Part shown: positions 36,276 to 47,979 of the stretch, in pieces
Position numbering within the stretch: position 1 is the stretch's first letter
Layout of the letters: the number at the start of each line of letters is the position of its first letter
Source: Adiantum capillus-veneris
Taxonomy: Eukaryota; Streptophyta; Polypodiopsida; Polypodiales; Pteridaceae
Reading direction: 5' to 3'
Length of the DNA stretch: 64,000 bases
Assembly: GCA_014529385.2 (NCBI GenBank)
Contig: CM043970.1
Span: 44,436,779 to 44,500,778, forward strand
Made by a program: the position numbers and the translations under genes
Notes under the pieces: model-generated
The model's input: the letters and a program-made list of their open reading frames with translations, nothing else
Database searches by the model: none
What the model was told of the DNA's origin: nothing

Positions 36276-36463
36276 TTGTGTAGTTGGGATTTGGCTGGGG
36301 GTTTGTTATTTTGGTTTGTGTTGTGCCCCAGCCCCATTGAGCAGCACGGGAGCCTTGAAGGGTGTCTAGAGGTTGCTCTTCTTGTTGCCCGCCCTGGACC
36401 GCCTCAACAGCAAGACTTCGCTCAGCAGTACTTGGCGATAGCACACGGGCCAAAGAGTTAGAG

Positions 36464-38100
36464 ATGGTGATTGACACACTCTAAGGGGAGTTAGATGATA
36501 GACTCAATGTCATCATCAATCTCTAGAGGGAAGTGCAAGAGTTAACAGCGGAAGCTGAACAACATCAGCTCGCAAGAGATAAGCAACGAAAAGAAATGGA
36601 AGAACTGGGTGAGCTTCTTACCAAACTGTCAGATGCATGCAAAGCCAAGGGTGATCAGCTAACGGAAGTTACAAATGAACTTCTATCTACCACCCTATCA
36701 GCTCAAAAGCTCCAGGTACAACTAGATGTAACAAATGCTTCTCTATAGTACTCAGAAAAAATAATCAATAATCAGGCGGTATTCTTGCGGCAAATATGAG
36801 AAAATCCAGTTGTTGCCTTGATCAAGGGAACAGACGAGGTCTACAAGGTGTTAGAAAAGAGAAATAAAGACCTCCAACTGGAGCTGAAATTAGAGAAGTC
36901 TCAGTGCAGAGACCTGGCCTTGATGTGGGTCCAAAGAGAAGACGAGCTGCTAAAGGAGATAGTTGAACTCAAACGAGTCTATTGAAACGCAAGAAGAGGT
37001 AGGCACTTTAGAGCAACCTCAGATAGAAATCCCCTCAGTATCATTTTTTGACATGGAGACACATGCTGCAGTAGAGCTGAGCGGCGAGGAAGAATTTCAG
37101 GTACCCATTACAGAAGAAGACACAGTGCCCTTGGTCCAGTTCTCAAAGGCTGAAGAAGATGCACTAAAGGAAAAAGTTACACAAGAGGTAGATGAGCAGT
37201 GGAAGGCAGCAATGGATTGGGAGCTGAGAGTACTTCATTAAGTAAATGTCACACAACTCACTCCCAATCAAATAAATGCGCAATGGCACCAACAATCCCT
37301 GCCCTACCCTCTGATCAAAGTTGAGTTTTTACAAGTAAAAGAAAGACTGTACATAGATATGCAAGTCGAGAGCGCAGATAAAGACCACCCAAAGTGGAGG
37401 TTAAGCTGGTTGAATAAGAACCCAAGATACTTGATTCTATTCACGTGAGCACCTGTGGCCTTGCAAAAGGATCCCACCTTTTTTCCTGTACCAAGAGTAA
37501 GGCCCTAGATAGCACATGAGGCACTACTAAAGAAGCGGCCAACTTGGCTGAATTACCCCAGATTGCCTGCTCCAAAAAAGGGACCAGCAACTGAAGAATA
37601 CATGGTGAAAACCCTAAAGGGTGCCATGTCATTCTTCAAAAGTCTACCAGTTTTTTCATATGCTATGCTATACAAAATCGGCCGAATGCTACTCACCTGC
37701 ATCAAAGTGTTCAATGAGCCAGAGCAAGCAGGCACCCGCTAGATGTCATTCCTCGAGGGTAACAAAGGTTTGTGCTATGATCTCAGTGGCCAACCTTCCA
37801 AAGAAGTCCTCTATGGCTTCTATGCCAGATGCATGTTTCTACCTTCTCACAATATGCTGGCATTTGAGGAAGCGTTCTACACAAGATTCTTCACTTGGCG
37901 AACGAAAGATATTTGCACCAGTGATCAGTAACCTGACCGCAAGGTTTGTAGGCTACTCAGTAGTGGAGCTGAAACACAAAGTAACTATGCAGTTCTTGCA
38001 AGTTCCAGATAAGGAACGGAAAATCAGATATCAAAAGGCTCTAACAGTGCTTAGAGACCGCCTCACCAGCCGCCAGCCCGAAGACTACTTCAGCCCATAA
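36464..38100 (+). pseudogene. Coiled-coil retroelement-like protein, decayed
   Basis: Starts near ATG 36464. The first part is a strong heptad-type coiled coil (ELTAEAEQHQLARDKQ, EELGELLTKLSDACKAKG, then LEKRNKDLQLELKLEKSQ). After a frameshift, one frame runs 36963-37931 with four single-codon stops (37239, 37446, 37506, 37740), giving an acidic segment, then MSFFKSLPVFSYAML and GFYARCMFLPSHN. A last frame ends PEDYFSP at 38100. No zinc knuckle and no known domain. Its place just behind a PBS suggests a gag-like or LARD-type protein. Confidence 0.45.
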
Positions 38101-38204
38101 AGTTGTGTCAAGGGATGACACAAGCGAGGAGGAGGAAAATGTTAGCAGCAAGCTAACACAGATATCACCGATACTATTTTTTGGAGTTCTCAGTGTAAAA
38201 ACAC

Positions 38205-40530
38205 TTATTATGAGGTCCAAAAGACTGTAATGCAATGCACACAAGCATCACAGGTCTTGCGAACAAAGGTACGGTCATTACAAAACAAAGAGACAATGTT
38301 AGGCACTTGTGTGTGCAAGAAGAAACTACGGAATCTTGAAACATTGAAGGTAGGCTCTCGCAGCCTTAAGAAAAGAATCCAAGCATTGAGGTGAGCATTG
38401 TAAACTGTTTAATTAATTTAAACTAATATAAGTTTTTGCTTATGTTAGTTATAATTTCTTTGTAGAGATTCTATCTATCCAGACAAAGAAAACATAGACC
38501 CGAAGCCATTGATAACTAGTGGTCTTGCAAAGCATATAATGCATGACAAAAAGTTTAAGGTTTTGCAACGGGATGTCGTTGGCAGATTCAATTCAAAGAA
38601 TGCAGTGCCTGCCAAGCAAATACCGGGTACATTGGACTCCCTTGATGTTAGTAAAAGAGGTTCCTCAGCTATTCAACAGTCCATCTCTTCCATGTTTGTG
38701 AGGAAGGGAATAAATTCTAAGCTTTTACCAACATCTGCAAGTGTTTGGAAGGAAAGACTCCAGCTCAATAATGAATAGACCGACTTCATTGGATGTCCAT
38801 TTCATATTCAAGGTATTTATACCTCACAGGGAACTACTGTCACTTATGATGAGTACAACAATATCTTCATGGACCTGACTTCGTTGCAAACTAGAATGGT
38901 AGAGTTCTACAATATCACATTCGAAGAGACAGGTGACATTCTACATTTTGTTTTGAAGCTAGATGAGTGTGAGATTCCTAAATAGAAGAAGCTAGAGCAA
39001 GTTACAATCACATTAATAAATAGGGCTCTTTCCAAATGTCCCACTAATGACCCTTCATACTTCAGTGTTCAATCAAAAACAAACATATGGTGGCTTGGTG
39101 CATTTCAGGTAATCCAATTATTTCCAATTTTGCAGCTCTAGCAAGCCCTCCATTGTACCTAGATTTTAGTTTTTTTTTTGTATCTCAAAAGGATTAATCT
39201 TTCAGGTAAAGAAGGAATACCATGACATTTTATTTAGGGTGTTCCATCAAACCCCTATTCTAGATATCATTGATAGGAAAATAAATCAAGGAGAGGTAGT
39301 GGCTATAGATGGGAGAGGAGACTTTCAAGTTCAATGGCATCTTGCAGGTGACCTCAAAACACTGAAATGTATGTATAATTGTGGAATGGGTACAATGGCA
39401 AAGTCTCCATGCTTGTATTGCATGGAGCCTGCGAAGGTGATGGACCCAAAGTGGTTTCAAAAGGCTCCTACTCGTCACAATCAACACTCAATTTTTGACC
39501 AATTCTGGACATACCACTTGTTAATGTCCATATTTGTACAATGCATGGTCTTTGCCGAATTGTAGAGAAGTTGGTATATCTATACATTGGGTTTGCTTAG
39601 AAAATCAAAAAGTCAGCTGAAAGACAAGTCGATCTAGAGGCTTTGGAACTAGTTTTTTGTCAGATATTGGTCTACATGGAGGCAATGTGAAAAGCCAGCG
39701 GGACAAAAAAAGGTCAACCAATGAGAAATATGTACCCTGCAAACCATCCATAGGTGGGGTCAAGGCACGCCATTTTGTATCTAAACCTCAAGGTATGAAA
39801 GATGTGAACCGAACAAAGTGAAGGAGAGTATATCACTCTACCTACATTAGCAAAGTTAAGTATATGCATTGGAAAAAAATTCATTTAGCAGTGAAAGACC
39901 AATAGCCAACAACTCGCAATGCAAAGGGTGATGTGTGGCGTTCCATTGACATGTTATTTCAAATGTGTGACAATGATTATTGGTCATAGGATAATCTCAG
40001 CAAGTTTAAACAGAACCTTCAGCTACTAAAAAATCCTTCTAGACAACATGGACTGATAGTCAAATCACTCACTCATTACATGGTAAATTCAAAGCACCTC
40101 AGATAGTCTTAGTAGTAAGTTTGTGTTTAAATTTCAACACAAAATTCTTATTTTGCAGCACATTATTTTTAATCATTTGCCATACTTCATCCAAAAGTAT
40201 GGGAATCCAAGTATATAGAACACCCAGAGCCTGGAGAAGTCTCATTACATGGCTAGAAATGCCTACTTCAAACACACACAACATGGAGGCTCTCGAAATA
40301 AGGCAAACAGTCTAAAGGAGTTATTTCAGTGGTTTTATCGCAGAACCATTCATTGCATGCAACAAAAGCAAGTATTGGCCTCTTCAGTAATCGTACAGGC
40401 AATCAGACATTTGTAACTTCAGAAAATAAAGCGAGCAGGCGCATTCAACAACTCAAGTGCTCTTGAAAGTCAGATGAGGTGGAGGAAAACAATGCAATAT
40501 GCCAATCATCGATGGAACAAGAGAATTAGA
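38205..40530 (+). pseudogene. Multi-exon transposase-like gene, unknown superfamily
   Basis: Exon 1 (to 38390) is a basic coiled coil ending KKRIQALR. The intron 38391-38465 has GTGAGC...TTTGTAG and joins in frame. Exon 2 (38466-39108) contains GLAKHIMHDKKF and SVWKERLQ, with two stops, and ends WWLGAFQ. The intron 39109-39205 again joins in frame. Exon 3 has VAIDGRGDFQVQWHLAGDLKTL and CLYCME (39300-39425). Then, after a frameshift, MHGLCRIVEKLV (39540), LHGGNVKSQRDKKRSTNEKY (39670) and KPSIGGVKARHF (39745). Near 40230-40340 it reads MEKSHY-type sequence and AYFKHTQHGG. Asp...Asp-CxxC...Glu spacing suggests a DDE transposase. I cannot name the family. The nearest neighbour genes may belong to the same element. 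Confidence 0.5.
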
Positions 40531-40749
40531 GTTTAGATTATGAGATGTACCACAAATGCGTGTAGAATTAAATTCAATATGTACCACAACTATTTCAACC
40601 TTTTGATAATTTCCAAATATCATTTGGAACCTTGGCCTTGTATCTGATCATTAAATGTTTTCCATACTCTAAGAGTTCAGTAGGGTTTTCTTTTCCTAAA
40701 GATAATTCCATTGTTGTATATGTGTAGTAATATGTTGCACGGCCCCTAG

Positions 40750-42437
40750 TATATCATGGAGAGTAACCAAAACATTCTCTCCCAAAAACCTTGTCGACAA
40801 GGATAACTTTGTCAGCATTGTGTGGCAGCATTGGACCACCTAGGAAGCGAGATAATGTTTTGAAAGCATAGGTTGTAGTATTCCCCTCTTCTGACTTCTG
40901 TTGTGGAAGATAAGGATGGGTGCCTCACATAAACTAGGAAGATATTGTCCTAGAGTTGCATCCCTACCACGGAACTGTCTTCTTCGACAACGAAGAAAGT
41001 CATCCTTTTCAGCAATCCATGATTATAAACAAAAGAAGTGTCTATGTATGTGTGTGTGAGAGAGAGAGAGAGACAGAGATGGGGGGGCAGGATTTTATAC
41101 CATGAAACTCTCATCTTGCAAAAAAAGATCATCCTTCCATAGGTTGACTGATCCGGTTGACTCCTGGGCTGGTCGCTTAAACCAATCGTCCATATCCTGT
41201 TTACTAGTTGATGGCTTGATATTATTTCGAATAGTTTGAAATGTGGCTTTATCAGGGAGGCTTTCTTTATACTTTTTTGCCTTTTCAAAGCAGAGTTTAA
41301 GGCATTCCAGTGGGTTACTGGAGATCTCCACTACCTCGTCATCAATACTGTCATCTGAAACAAATCCATTCCTCTCCTCCTGATACTTGGACATAGTGGC
41401 CAGTGCAAAGTCCTCCCGCAACAAAAATTACTTTCTATATCATGAAGGAAAATGTATGACCTATCTCCAAATTTAAACGCTGGCACTCCTGGTAGCATTA
41501 AGTTAGCTTTCCTATCATTGAAACCTTACACATCTAGAGGTAGCTTGATATCTGAAGTTTTCATTGAGAGAAGATTGCTTCGTTCCACCTGTTTTGCTTC
41601 TTCTTCAAGATCAATGGACTCCTCTATCTCAATCACTTCAATATATTCCTCATTCTTTTCCTCTTTTTCATCTGCTGGTAAATCTTGTTCCTCCATGACC
41701 TCCTTAGAATCTTTCATAAGACTCTAAATAATCCATTTAAAAATATTAGAAATCCAAAGGATTCTTGAATCAGCTTGCACTCCTATTTATGTAAGTTGCA
41801 CCAATGGGGTCTGTACATAAGAGGCAGTTGATTATACTTCTAGTAAGATTGTCTTTTAGGATCACGGTCTTTTAAATGGACTACCACCATTTCACCAACA
41901 TTAACCCTGCCCTCTTGAGTGTGAAGCTCAAACTTCTCTCGTTCCAGCTTCAAGTGCTCACTCTGTTGAGCTATAAACACATCAAGGTTAAATGGAGCAT
42001 TAAAATGCAGGAGACCAAGTCAAACTTATCACCAGCCCCAGACGAAACTGGAAAATCTAAAAGCCTTTCATCAATCATTGTAGGGTCTTCATAAATAACT
42101 TCCTCTTTTTTCTTTGGGATTGTTGCAACACATTGGGCACTCTACACAGTAGGTGCTGAAAAATCCACATCTCTCTTAAGTTAGTTCAATAAAGTAAACT
42201 TTGGAGTAGAAGAGGACTCCATCTCGACAGATGGATCAGTATCAGGCTCCTCAAAACTCATGGCAGGCTCTACACTAGATATATCAATGGGTTCCGTGAG
42301 GTCTACATTCCTCTTCACTGAAGTTTTTAACAGTTCTAACAATCTTCTCGGAACGTTTTCTTGGCCAACGATGCGCTCGGGGTCTATTTTCTGCATCTTC
42401 CTCCTATGAGATCGTAATCCTACCATTAATTTCATAC
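40750..42437 (-). pseudogene. Acidic hypothetical protein gene, several exons
   Basis: Minus strand, exon pieces only. A TTTTTCAG acceptor near 42437 opens MKLMVGLRSHRRKMQKIDPE, then TEPIDISSVEPAMSFEEPD (to 42180). FIAQQSEHLKLEREKFELH and VNVGEMVVVHLKD lie near 41970-41880. An EEYIEVIEIEESIDLEEEAK stretch is near 41640, then FVSDDSIDDEVVEISSNP and MDDWFKRPAQE (41360-41160), and PMLPHNADKVILVDKVFG near 40830. No domain recognised. It is divergent from the H3-like gene to the right and may share its promoter region. Confidence 0.4.
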
Positions 42438-42623
42438 TGAAAAATATAAGTTTCTTCAAACATAAATAACAAGAAGAGCACCACATGATCATAGAAGTTT
42501 TGAACAAAAAATAGTAGGTATCTCACAATTATTTCCAACTAATCATATAGACAATAACACAAGATGATTAGCATGTGTTCATCCTTTGATAGAATGTAAA
42601 ATAACTTTATAGTTGTGAAGAGA

Positions 42624-42714
42624 AAAAGCCAATCAAGTGGATCATGGTGCACGGAACACATAAACAAAATTCCACAATACTACTGGTATGCCATGATCCA
42701 CTTGATTGGCTTTT
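42624..42714. repeat. Perfect 24-bp-arm hairpin
   Basis: AAAAGCCAATCAAGTGGATC... (42624-42647) pairs with its exact reverse complement at 42691-42714. The loop contains ACATAAACAAA and ACTACTGG. Confidence 0.9.
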
Positions 42715-42787
42715 ATACAAAGTAATAGCTACCAAAACATCAAAAAAATTTATACTCTAAAAAAAAACCTTTGTACAATTTCAAGAG

Positions 42788-42850
42788 TGGATCACGACGC
42801 GCGAGGTACATAAACAAACCTTCACAACACTACTGGCGCACCATGATCCA
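42788..42850. repeat. Related second hairpin
   Basis: TGGATCACGACGCGC (42788-42802) pairs 12 of 15 with GCGCACCATGATCCA (42836-42850). The loop again has ACATAAACAAA and ACTACTGG, so this is a diverged copy of the hairpin at 42624-42714. Confidence 0.75.
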
Positions 42851-43065
42851 ATTTTGGTTGGTGAAATGTTAAATGGTCTTTTCCATTTTGAAGCACAATT
42901 CCTAGACACAACTAAACTATGGACCAAATGAAAGTGAAGAGATTGCCTTTACCTTTGCCAAGACTAGGCATTGCTCTTGGAGTAGAGATTCAAGGACTGG
43001 GAATGTTGTTGTTGGTCTTCACGCTTTTGATTAATGCACATTGTAGGAGGCAGAGACCTTTTTAA

Positions 43066-43068
<3 letters not shown>

Positions 43069-43147
<79 letters not shown>

Positions 43148-43297
43148 CACTTTTCATACAATAATAGACTTTACCGTTAGCGTTTTTAAGGAAGCATATC
43201 GACATGCAATAAATGGCTGGTACGACCATAATAAATAATATTTTTACAACCGAAAAATATGTGAACTATTTATGGTAACAAATGCACACTTGGATTC

Positions 43298-43353
<56 letters not shown>

Positions 43354-43370
43354 AACCAAAGAGACAACCT

Positions 43371-43406
<36 letters not shown>

Positions 43407-43566
43407 AACCTCCGAAACGAACTCTACAACCAAGGTGCAGAGCTCCTTCAACGTTTTTAATCAATTCAAAACAGCACATAGAGGAATCCGCCTCGTATAC
43501 TCATTTCAAACCACTTCTATCCACCAAGAGAAGTATCTACAGAGTGTTTGTTTATGTAGAAGAGAA

Positions 43567-43629
<63 letters not shown>

Positions 43630-43671
43630 GAGTGTTTGTTGGGTTTGAAAGAGGAAGACACAAAGGGAGGG

Positions 43672-43738
<67 letters not shown>

Positions 43739-43951
43739 CAGATAGAGAGTGAGAGAGAGTGTTTTTAAGTGCTTGCTGGATTTGAAAGAGTATGACACAC
43801 ACACACACACACACATAGACAGAAGTCATAATTGGAGCATGGTGCATGAAGGACTATTTTCTATATGCAATTTTGAGCCCACACGCGGTGATCCATACAA
43901 AGAGAGAGAGAGAGAGGGGGGGGGGGGGGGGAAGAGAGATAGAGAGAGAGA
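43069..43951. repeat. Microsatellite cluster between divergent genes
   Basis: CT tract 43069-43141, then GA tracts at about 43302-43351, 43374-43404, 43567-43622, 43680-43732 and 43900-43951 (with a run of Gs), plus CA at 43796-43816. Two segments share TTTGAAAGAG and GTGTTT flanks, so they are duplicated units. Confidence 0.95.
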
Positions 43952-43978
43952 TCTTTTGTATTTATCTCTTACAGTGGA

Positions 43979-44392
43979 ATGGCAAGAACAAAGGCAACAG
44001 CAAGGAAGGCAGGGAAAGGACAAGGGCTTGCAAAGAAAGCATGTGGAAGGTCTGCTAGTAAGAAGAAAAGTTTAGGTAAACCAATGAAGATATTGAAGGG
44101 ACCAAGAATGAAGAATATTCAGAGAAACATGGGTTTATTTAGAGAGATAAAAAAAGATCAGAAATGTGTTGAGCTTTGTGTCCCTAAACTCCCTTTCCAA
44201 AGAGCAGTAAGGCAAATTTGTGAGGAAGCATGTGCTATACAATGAGATGGAAGGTTGTTGCCCTGCTTTGTCTTCAAGAAGCAGCAGAAGATTTATTCCT
44301 GGAATACTTTAATGATATCACCATTGTTGCTGTTCATGCTCACCGGGTCACAATAATGGCACGGACAGTGAGACGCTCGAGAGAGTACGTTG
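43979..44392 (+). other. Histone H3-like domain
   Basis: The N-terminus MARTKATARK keeps R2, K4, R8 and K9 of the histone H3 tail, while S10 becomes Ala. A Lys/Gly/Ala-rich tail follows. Then LFREIKKDQKCVEL (H3: LREIRKYQKSTEL), KLPFQRAVRQI (H3: KLPFQRLVREI), LQEAAEDLFLEYFNDI (H3: LQEAAEAYLVGLFEDT) and VAVHAHRVTIM (H3: CAIHAKRVTIM). Two frameshifts must be crossed. Loop 1 has canonical H3 length, without the insertion usual in plant CENH3. Confidence 0.75.
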
Positions 44393-44989
44393 GAGATACG
44401 ATAAGCTCCTCATCCCTAATGAGTTTATTGACCCTAAAATGAAGGATATATTCCTAATACCACCAGGCCGATGGGATCATGGGGTTAAGATTCATGAGGT
44501 TACTCATGATGTGAATACTAAAGCCAGAGCTGAGCAACAAGAAAGATGTAAACTGGAATCAGAGAAATTAAAGAGAATACAGACTGCTGCTGCTGATGAA
44601 GAGGCAAAGAGGAGAAATTATGGGAAATTTACCACACTCTTGAATGAAAGAAACAACGATATTTTACATTCCATGAAAGAAGGACTGTTAGCAACCATTC
44701 CCCTTGCTGATGGTACTCGGCAATTAGCTCTGAATTCTGTTGATATTGGGATTTTGAAAGATCCCACTGCACAAATTATAGACTCTATTGTTTATTTATG
44801 CCTAAAGTAAGTGCTCTTCTCTACCTTAAAGATCCTTTAATTTTGTATTTGGTCTCTAATTAAATCCTTGTTATTGATTATAGCTAAATAAAGAGCCAGC
44901 TCCCTCAACAAACCCATACTAAAATACATGTTTTAGATCCACAGTTGTCTATGTCACTCCGAATTAAAAACACCCCTCATGGCATATTG

Positions 44990-45417
44990 GAGAGATGGTT
45001 TGTCCATTGTCCAATGCTTCAGGTAAAAACTCTGGTGTTTCCATACGGATCAAATAATCATTGGAGCCTTGTATGCAGTGAACTGCACAAACAAGTGGTA
45101 TGGACTATCAACTCCATACAAGAAACACATTCAGAGATAAGAGTGTGAGTGTTGGTTTAACCTTGTTTTTTCATTTGGGCTATGGATGATGACCTCAATA
45201 TTGTTAATAACAAATAACTTTCATTGTGCATAGATGTGTAAAAAGATTACTTCATGTCTATGGAAGGCTTTGTGGAAATCATGAACTATTCAGGGAAACC
45301 TTTAAAGCTGTCAAAGTGCCTAATCAAATAGATCTAATTTCCTGTGGTTGGAGATGTCTTCTCCATGCAGAGTACATACTACAGAGTTTTTTTGCTTTGA
45401 ATCCATTTATGTCTAAG
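44990..45417 (+). other. Ulp1/SENP-like C48 protease domain
   Basis: VFPYGSNNHWSLVCSEL supplies the catalytic His. TINSI stands where the family has a DS motif, so the Asp is Asn. VKVPNQIDLISCGWRCLLHAE supplies the Gln and the catalytic Cys. An intron at 45145-45233 splits it. Ulp1-like domains are often carried by plant DNA transposons. Confidence 0.7.
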
Positions 45418-46279
45418 GTATTTCCTTGCTATGGTTTGGACCAACTTGGTGCTACTATTAATTGAAGTATTGATCACAAGTTAACCTAATTTTGCAGAAT
45501 GCTGTGGAGAATTACACATTGGAATATTTACAAAGGTACCGCGCATCAATGATTCAACATCTACTATCTCTTTCAACTCCAAGATTTTTAGATGCAGAAT
45601 ACAGTTTTGTCGACGACCATGTAATAACTTTAACAAGGACCGGTGATGAGGAAGTCATGCCAGTTTCCACCTCTGAAAACCAAATGCCTAAAACTGACCC
45701 CATATTAGAGGAACACACACGAGTTTGCTTTGCAGTTGGAGCAGCTGAAACGGAAGTTGGGGTTGATCAATGTGAAGTAGACCAAGCTCTTGAAAATGCA
45801 GATGTAAAATGTCTTTCAGAGTCGAGGAATGCAACAAAGGGTCTAGGCCAAGTAGAGAGGATAAGGGAGTGTCTATTATTGTGGCACAGGATGAGGCATA
45901 GGATCAATATGAGGGAGCCCAATCTCCTATAATTGCTGATGTGAATAGATCTTCAAAGTAGAGAGAAGATATAGAGTGTCTAGACCATGTAGGGAGGAGG
46001 CCAACGTTGCAAATCAAAGCCAAGAATAGAAAATAGAACAAGTTAACCAATCGAAAATGGAAACACAAGAGTCATGTAATGAACAACCACAAGAGGTGGA
46101 TACCCTTGGCAATACAAAAGGGAACATTGACACTCAACAATAGATTGTCAACATTAGAAATGACCAGTATGGACTCTTGCTTCAAGTAGATATGGTTGTT
46201 CCGGTAATATCCATTGTACTTAAATAATCTACTCTTTTTTGTTTCTAACTACTTATATGTATGCACACAATGATTGTAG

Positions 46280-46758
46280 AGACTAATTATTTTGGATCTC
46301 AATGGATTGTTGTTGCTACGACAGCCATACAGCGTACATATAGAGTCGATCTTTGATTTATGTAGTTCCGCTTGGGAAATCTAAGAGTAGTAATTCGACC
46401 AGACACAAAGGAATTTTTGAATTTTTTGATTCCACGGTTTAGGGTTGCTATCTGGTCTTCAATGCAGGCCCAAAACTTGAATGCCCTTCTTTCCATAGTT
46501 TGCAGTTTGGCTGAAATTCAAAGATCGGATTTTTATTTTGTGTATAGTCAAAGAAATTGTAATACCATTGCAGGACATTTCCACCCAACTAAAGCTAATG
46601 TATCACTTTTTTACCAACCCTTTGAACAGATCAATGTGCCTTATGATGCTCTCAATACTTTGTTGATTGATGACGCACCAAATAAGGGTTTACTTAATCC
46701 ACTCGGCACTACTATTTCCCACCTTCATTTGAAGGGCATCTTCACGATTTTCACCTAG
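46280..46758 (+). other. FCP1/NIF-type phosphatase-like domain
   Basis: LIILDLNGLLLLRQ matches the N-terminal HAD nucleophile motif (D-x-N here instead of D-x-D). Then VVIRPDTKEFLNFLIPRF and VAIWSSMQAQNL, YSQRNC, and YDALNTLLIDDAPNKGLLNP, the C-terminal acidic motif. One frameshift near 46375. The missing second Asp makes phosphatase activity uncertain. Confidence 0.7.
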
Positions 46759-47472
46759 AGGACATTTTGGTCCCATACGTGTAAGGAATGTACTTAAGCC
46801 CATTGAGCACATTGGAATTTGTACTTACAAATGTACTTAGTAATTCATTGTTTATACAATAAATTGATACTGTCTACCTGTCTATGTGTTTCAAATACTC
46901 AGAGAGAGAGAGAGAGAGAGAGCCTTGAGCAAACACTTGATATTAAGAATAAACTAGTCAAAAAAGTAACATTTTGTAGAAGCCATTAAGGCTAGATTAC
47001 ATGGGTACAATTTGAATACGGCCAGAAATATCTCCACACAGAAAATGCTTCTCCCTTTGTTGCATTACTCTTTGTCCACCCAGCAAGAAATAAAAGTTTA
47101 CGGAGTCAATGTCGACAGTCTCCTCCACTATGTCATGTCTAATTTGCAAAAGATTTCCTTGCTACCTTATTGTAATTAATGTCATAAGATTTAGGTCTTT
47201 GTCCACCACTTCCACGTCTATGACAGCATTGTTTGCCAAACTTTCTGCTTCTTGATTCATAGGCACATAGCAACCTTCAACAATGTGAGAATGCTTGTAC
47301 CAAAAGGAGATTATTAATGTCTATGTCGCAAGCATATACTTGACATTGAAAGTGTTAAGAGAAGTCTTGCAACATATGCCATCTGTTTCTTTGACATACC
47401 ACCCTCGATCAAAAAGCTTGTCACACAAGAGGGAATCAAAAGATTTGCAGATCATCATAGTTTTAGAAACAT
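46759..47472. other. Spacer with possible RNase H-like remnant
   Basis: A short GA tract is at 46901-46921. On the minus strand near 47300-47180 a frame reads HSHIVEGCYVPMNQEAESLANNAV, reminiscent of the RNase H C-terminal motif of plant retroelements. Weak evidence, no other gene seen. Confidence 0.25.
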
Positions 47473-47477
47473 GTACA

Positions 47478-47800
47478 TGCTAGGAATTGGATCGTGCTAG
47501 CTATGGTGGATGAAAGATAAGCATAGTGTCAATGTGTGAGTGTGTGTGTGTAAGCAAGATTATCACTCAAATGAATTAGGTTCCAAGAAAGAATTAGCTT
47601 GGACTCATAAACACAATCTTGAGTATTGACTTAGCTTAGCACAAGCTCACCATAGACAAGCATGTAGTGCAAAATAGAGTTGTGTTTATTCATTCATGAA
47701 ATGAGCTTTAAGTAGCTCTACAGCCTTGCTCCACACCATGTGGGATAATTCCACTCTTCTCTCCTTGACTCACAATTTAGGACAAAGCTCACACTTTACA
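47478..47800 (-). repeat. 3' LTR of the non-autonomous element
   Basis: 323 bp, differing from the other LTR by scattered substitutions and small indels, for example TGCTAGG versus TGTTAGG at the end. Confidence 0.9.
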
Positions 47801-47812
47801 ATCCTCCCCCTG
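47801..47812 (-). other. Polypurine tract
   Basis: CAGGGGGAGGAT on the minus strand, immediately upstream of the 3' LTR. Confidence 0.8.
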
Positions 47813-47979
47813 AGGTTTGGACTATCACAAAATATTGAAGGTGCATTATCCACACAGGATGATAAGCTGGTATCTACACAGGATGGTAAAATCCATGCAC
47901 ACTGACAAAATCCACACAGGATGATAATATCCACATCGGAAAATAAAAGTCCTCCCTTACAAGTAGAGAGGCTGCATCT

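Larger units (their letters stand above)
43979..46758 (+). pseudogene. Histone H3-like / Ulp1-like protease / FCP1-NIF-like fusion gene
   Basis: Conceptual product of five exons: H3-like domain (43979-44392), a charged linker, a C48 Ulp1-like protease domain (about 44990-45417), a second acidic linker, and an FCP1/NIF-type phosphatase-like domain (46280-46758). Introns: 44807 to about 44895 (acceptor uncertain), 45145-45233 (GTGAGT...CATAG, phase 2), 45418-45497 (GTATTT...TGCAG, phase 0) and 46204-46279 (GTAATA...TGTAG, phase 0). The last three join in frame. Frameshifts inside the H3 domain (near 44240 and 44365), in the second linker and near 46375 show this copy is decayed. No plant host gene with this order is known to me. 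I infer a transposon-borne gene, possibly with the transposase-like gene at 38205. Confidence 0.6.

Noticed and set aside
43979-44392. An ordinary host histone H3 or CENH3 gene
   Set aside because: The sequence is far too diverged for a canonical H3, lacks the longer loop 1 usual in CENH3, and continues into protease and phosphatase-like domains.
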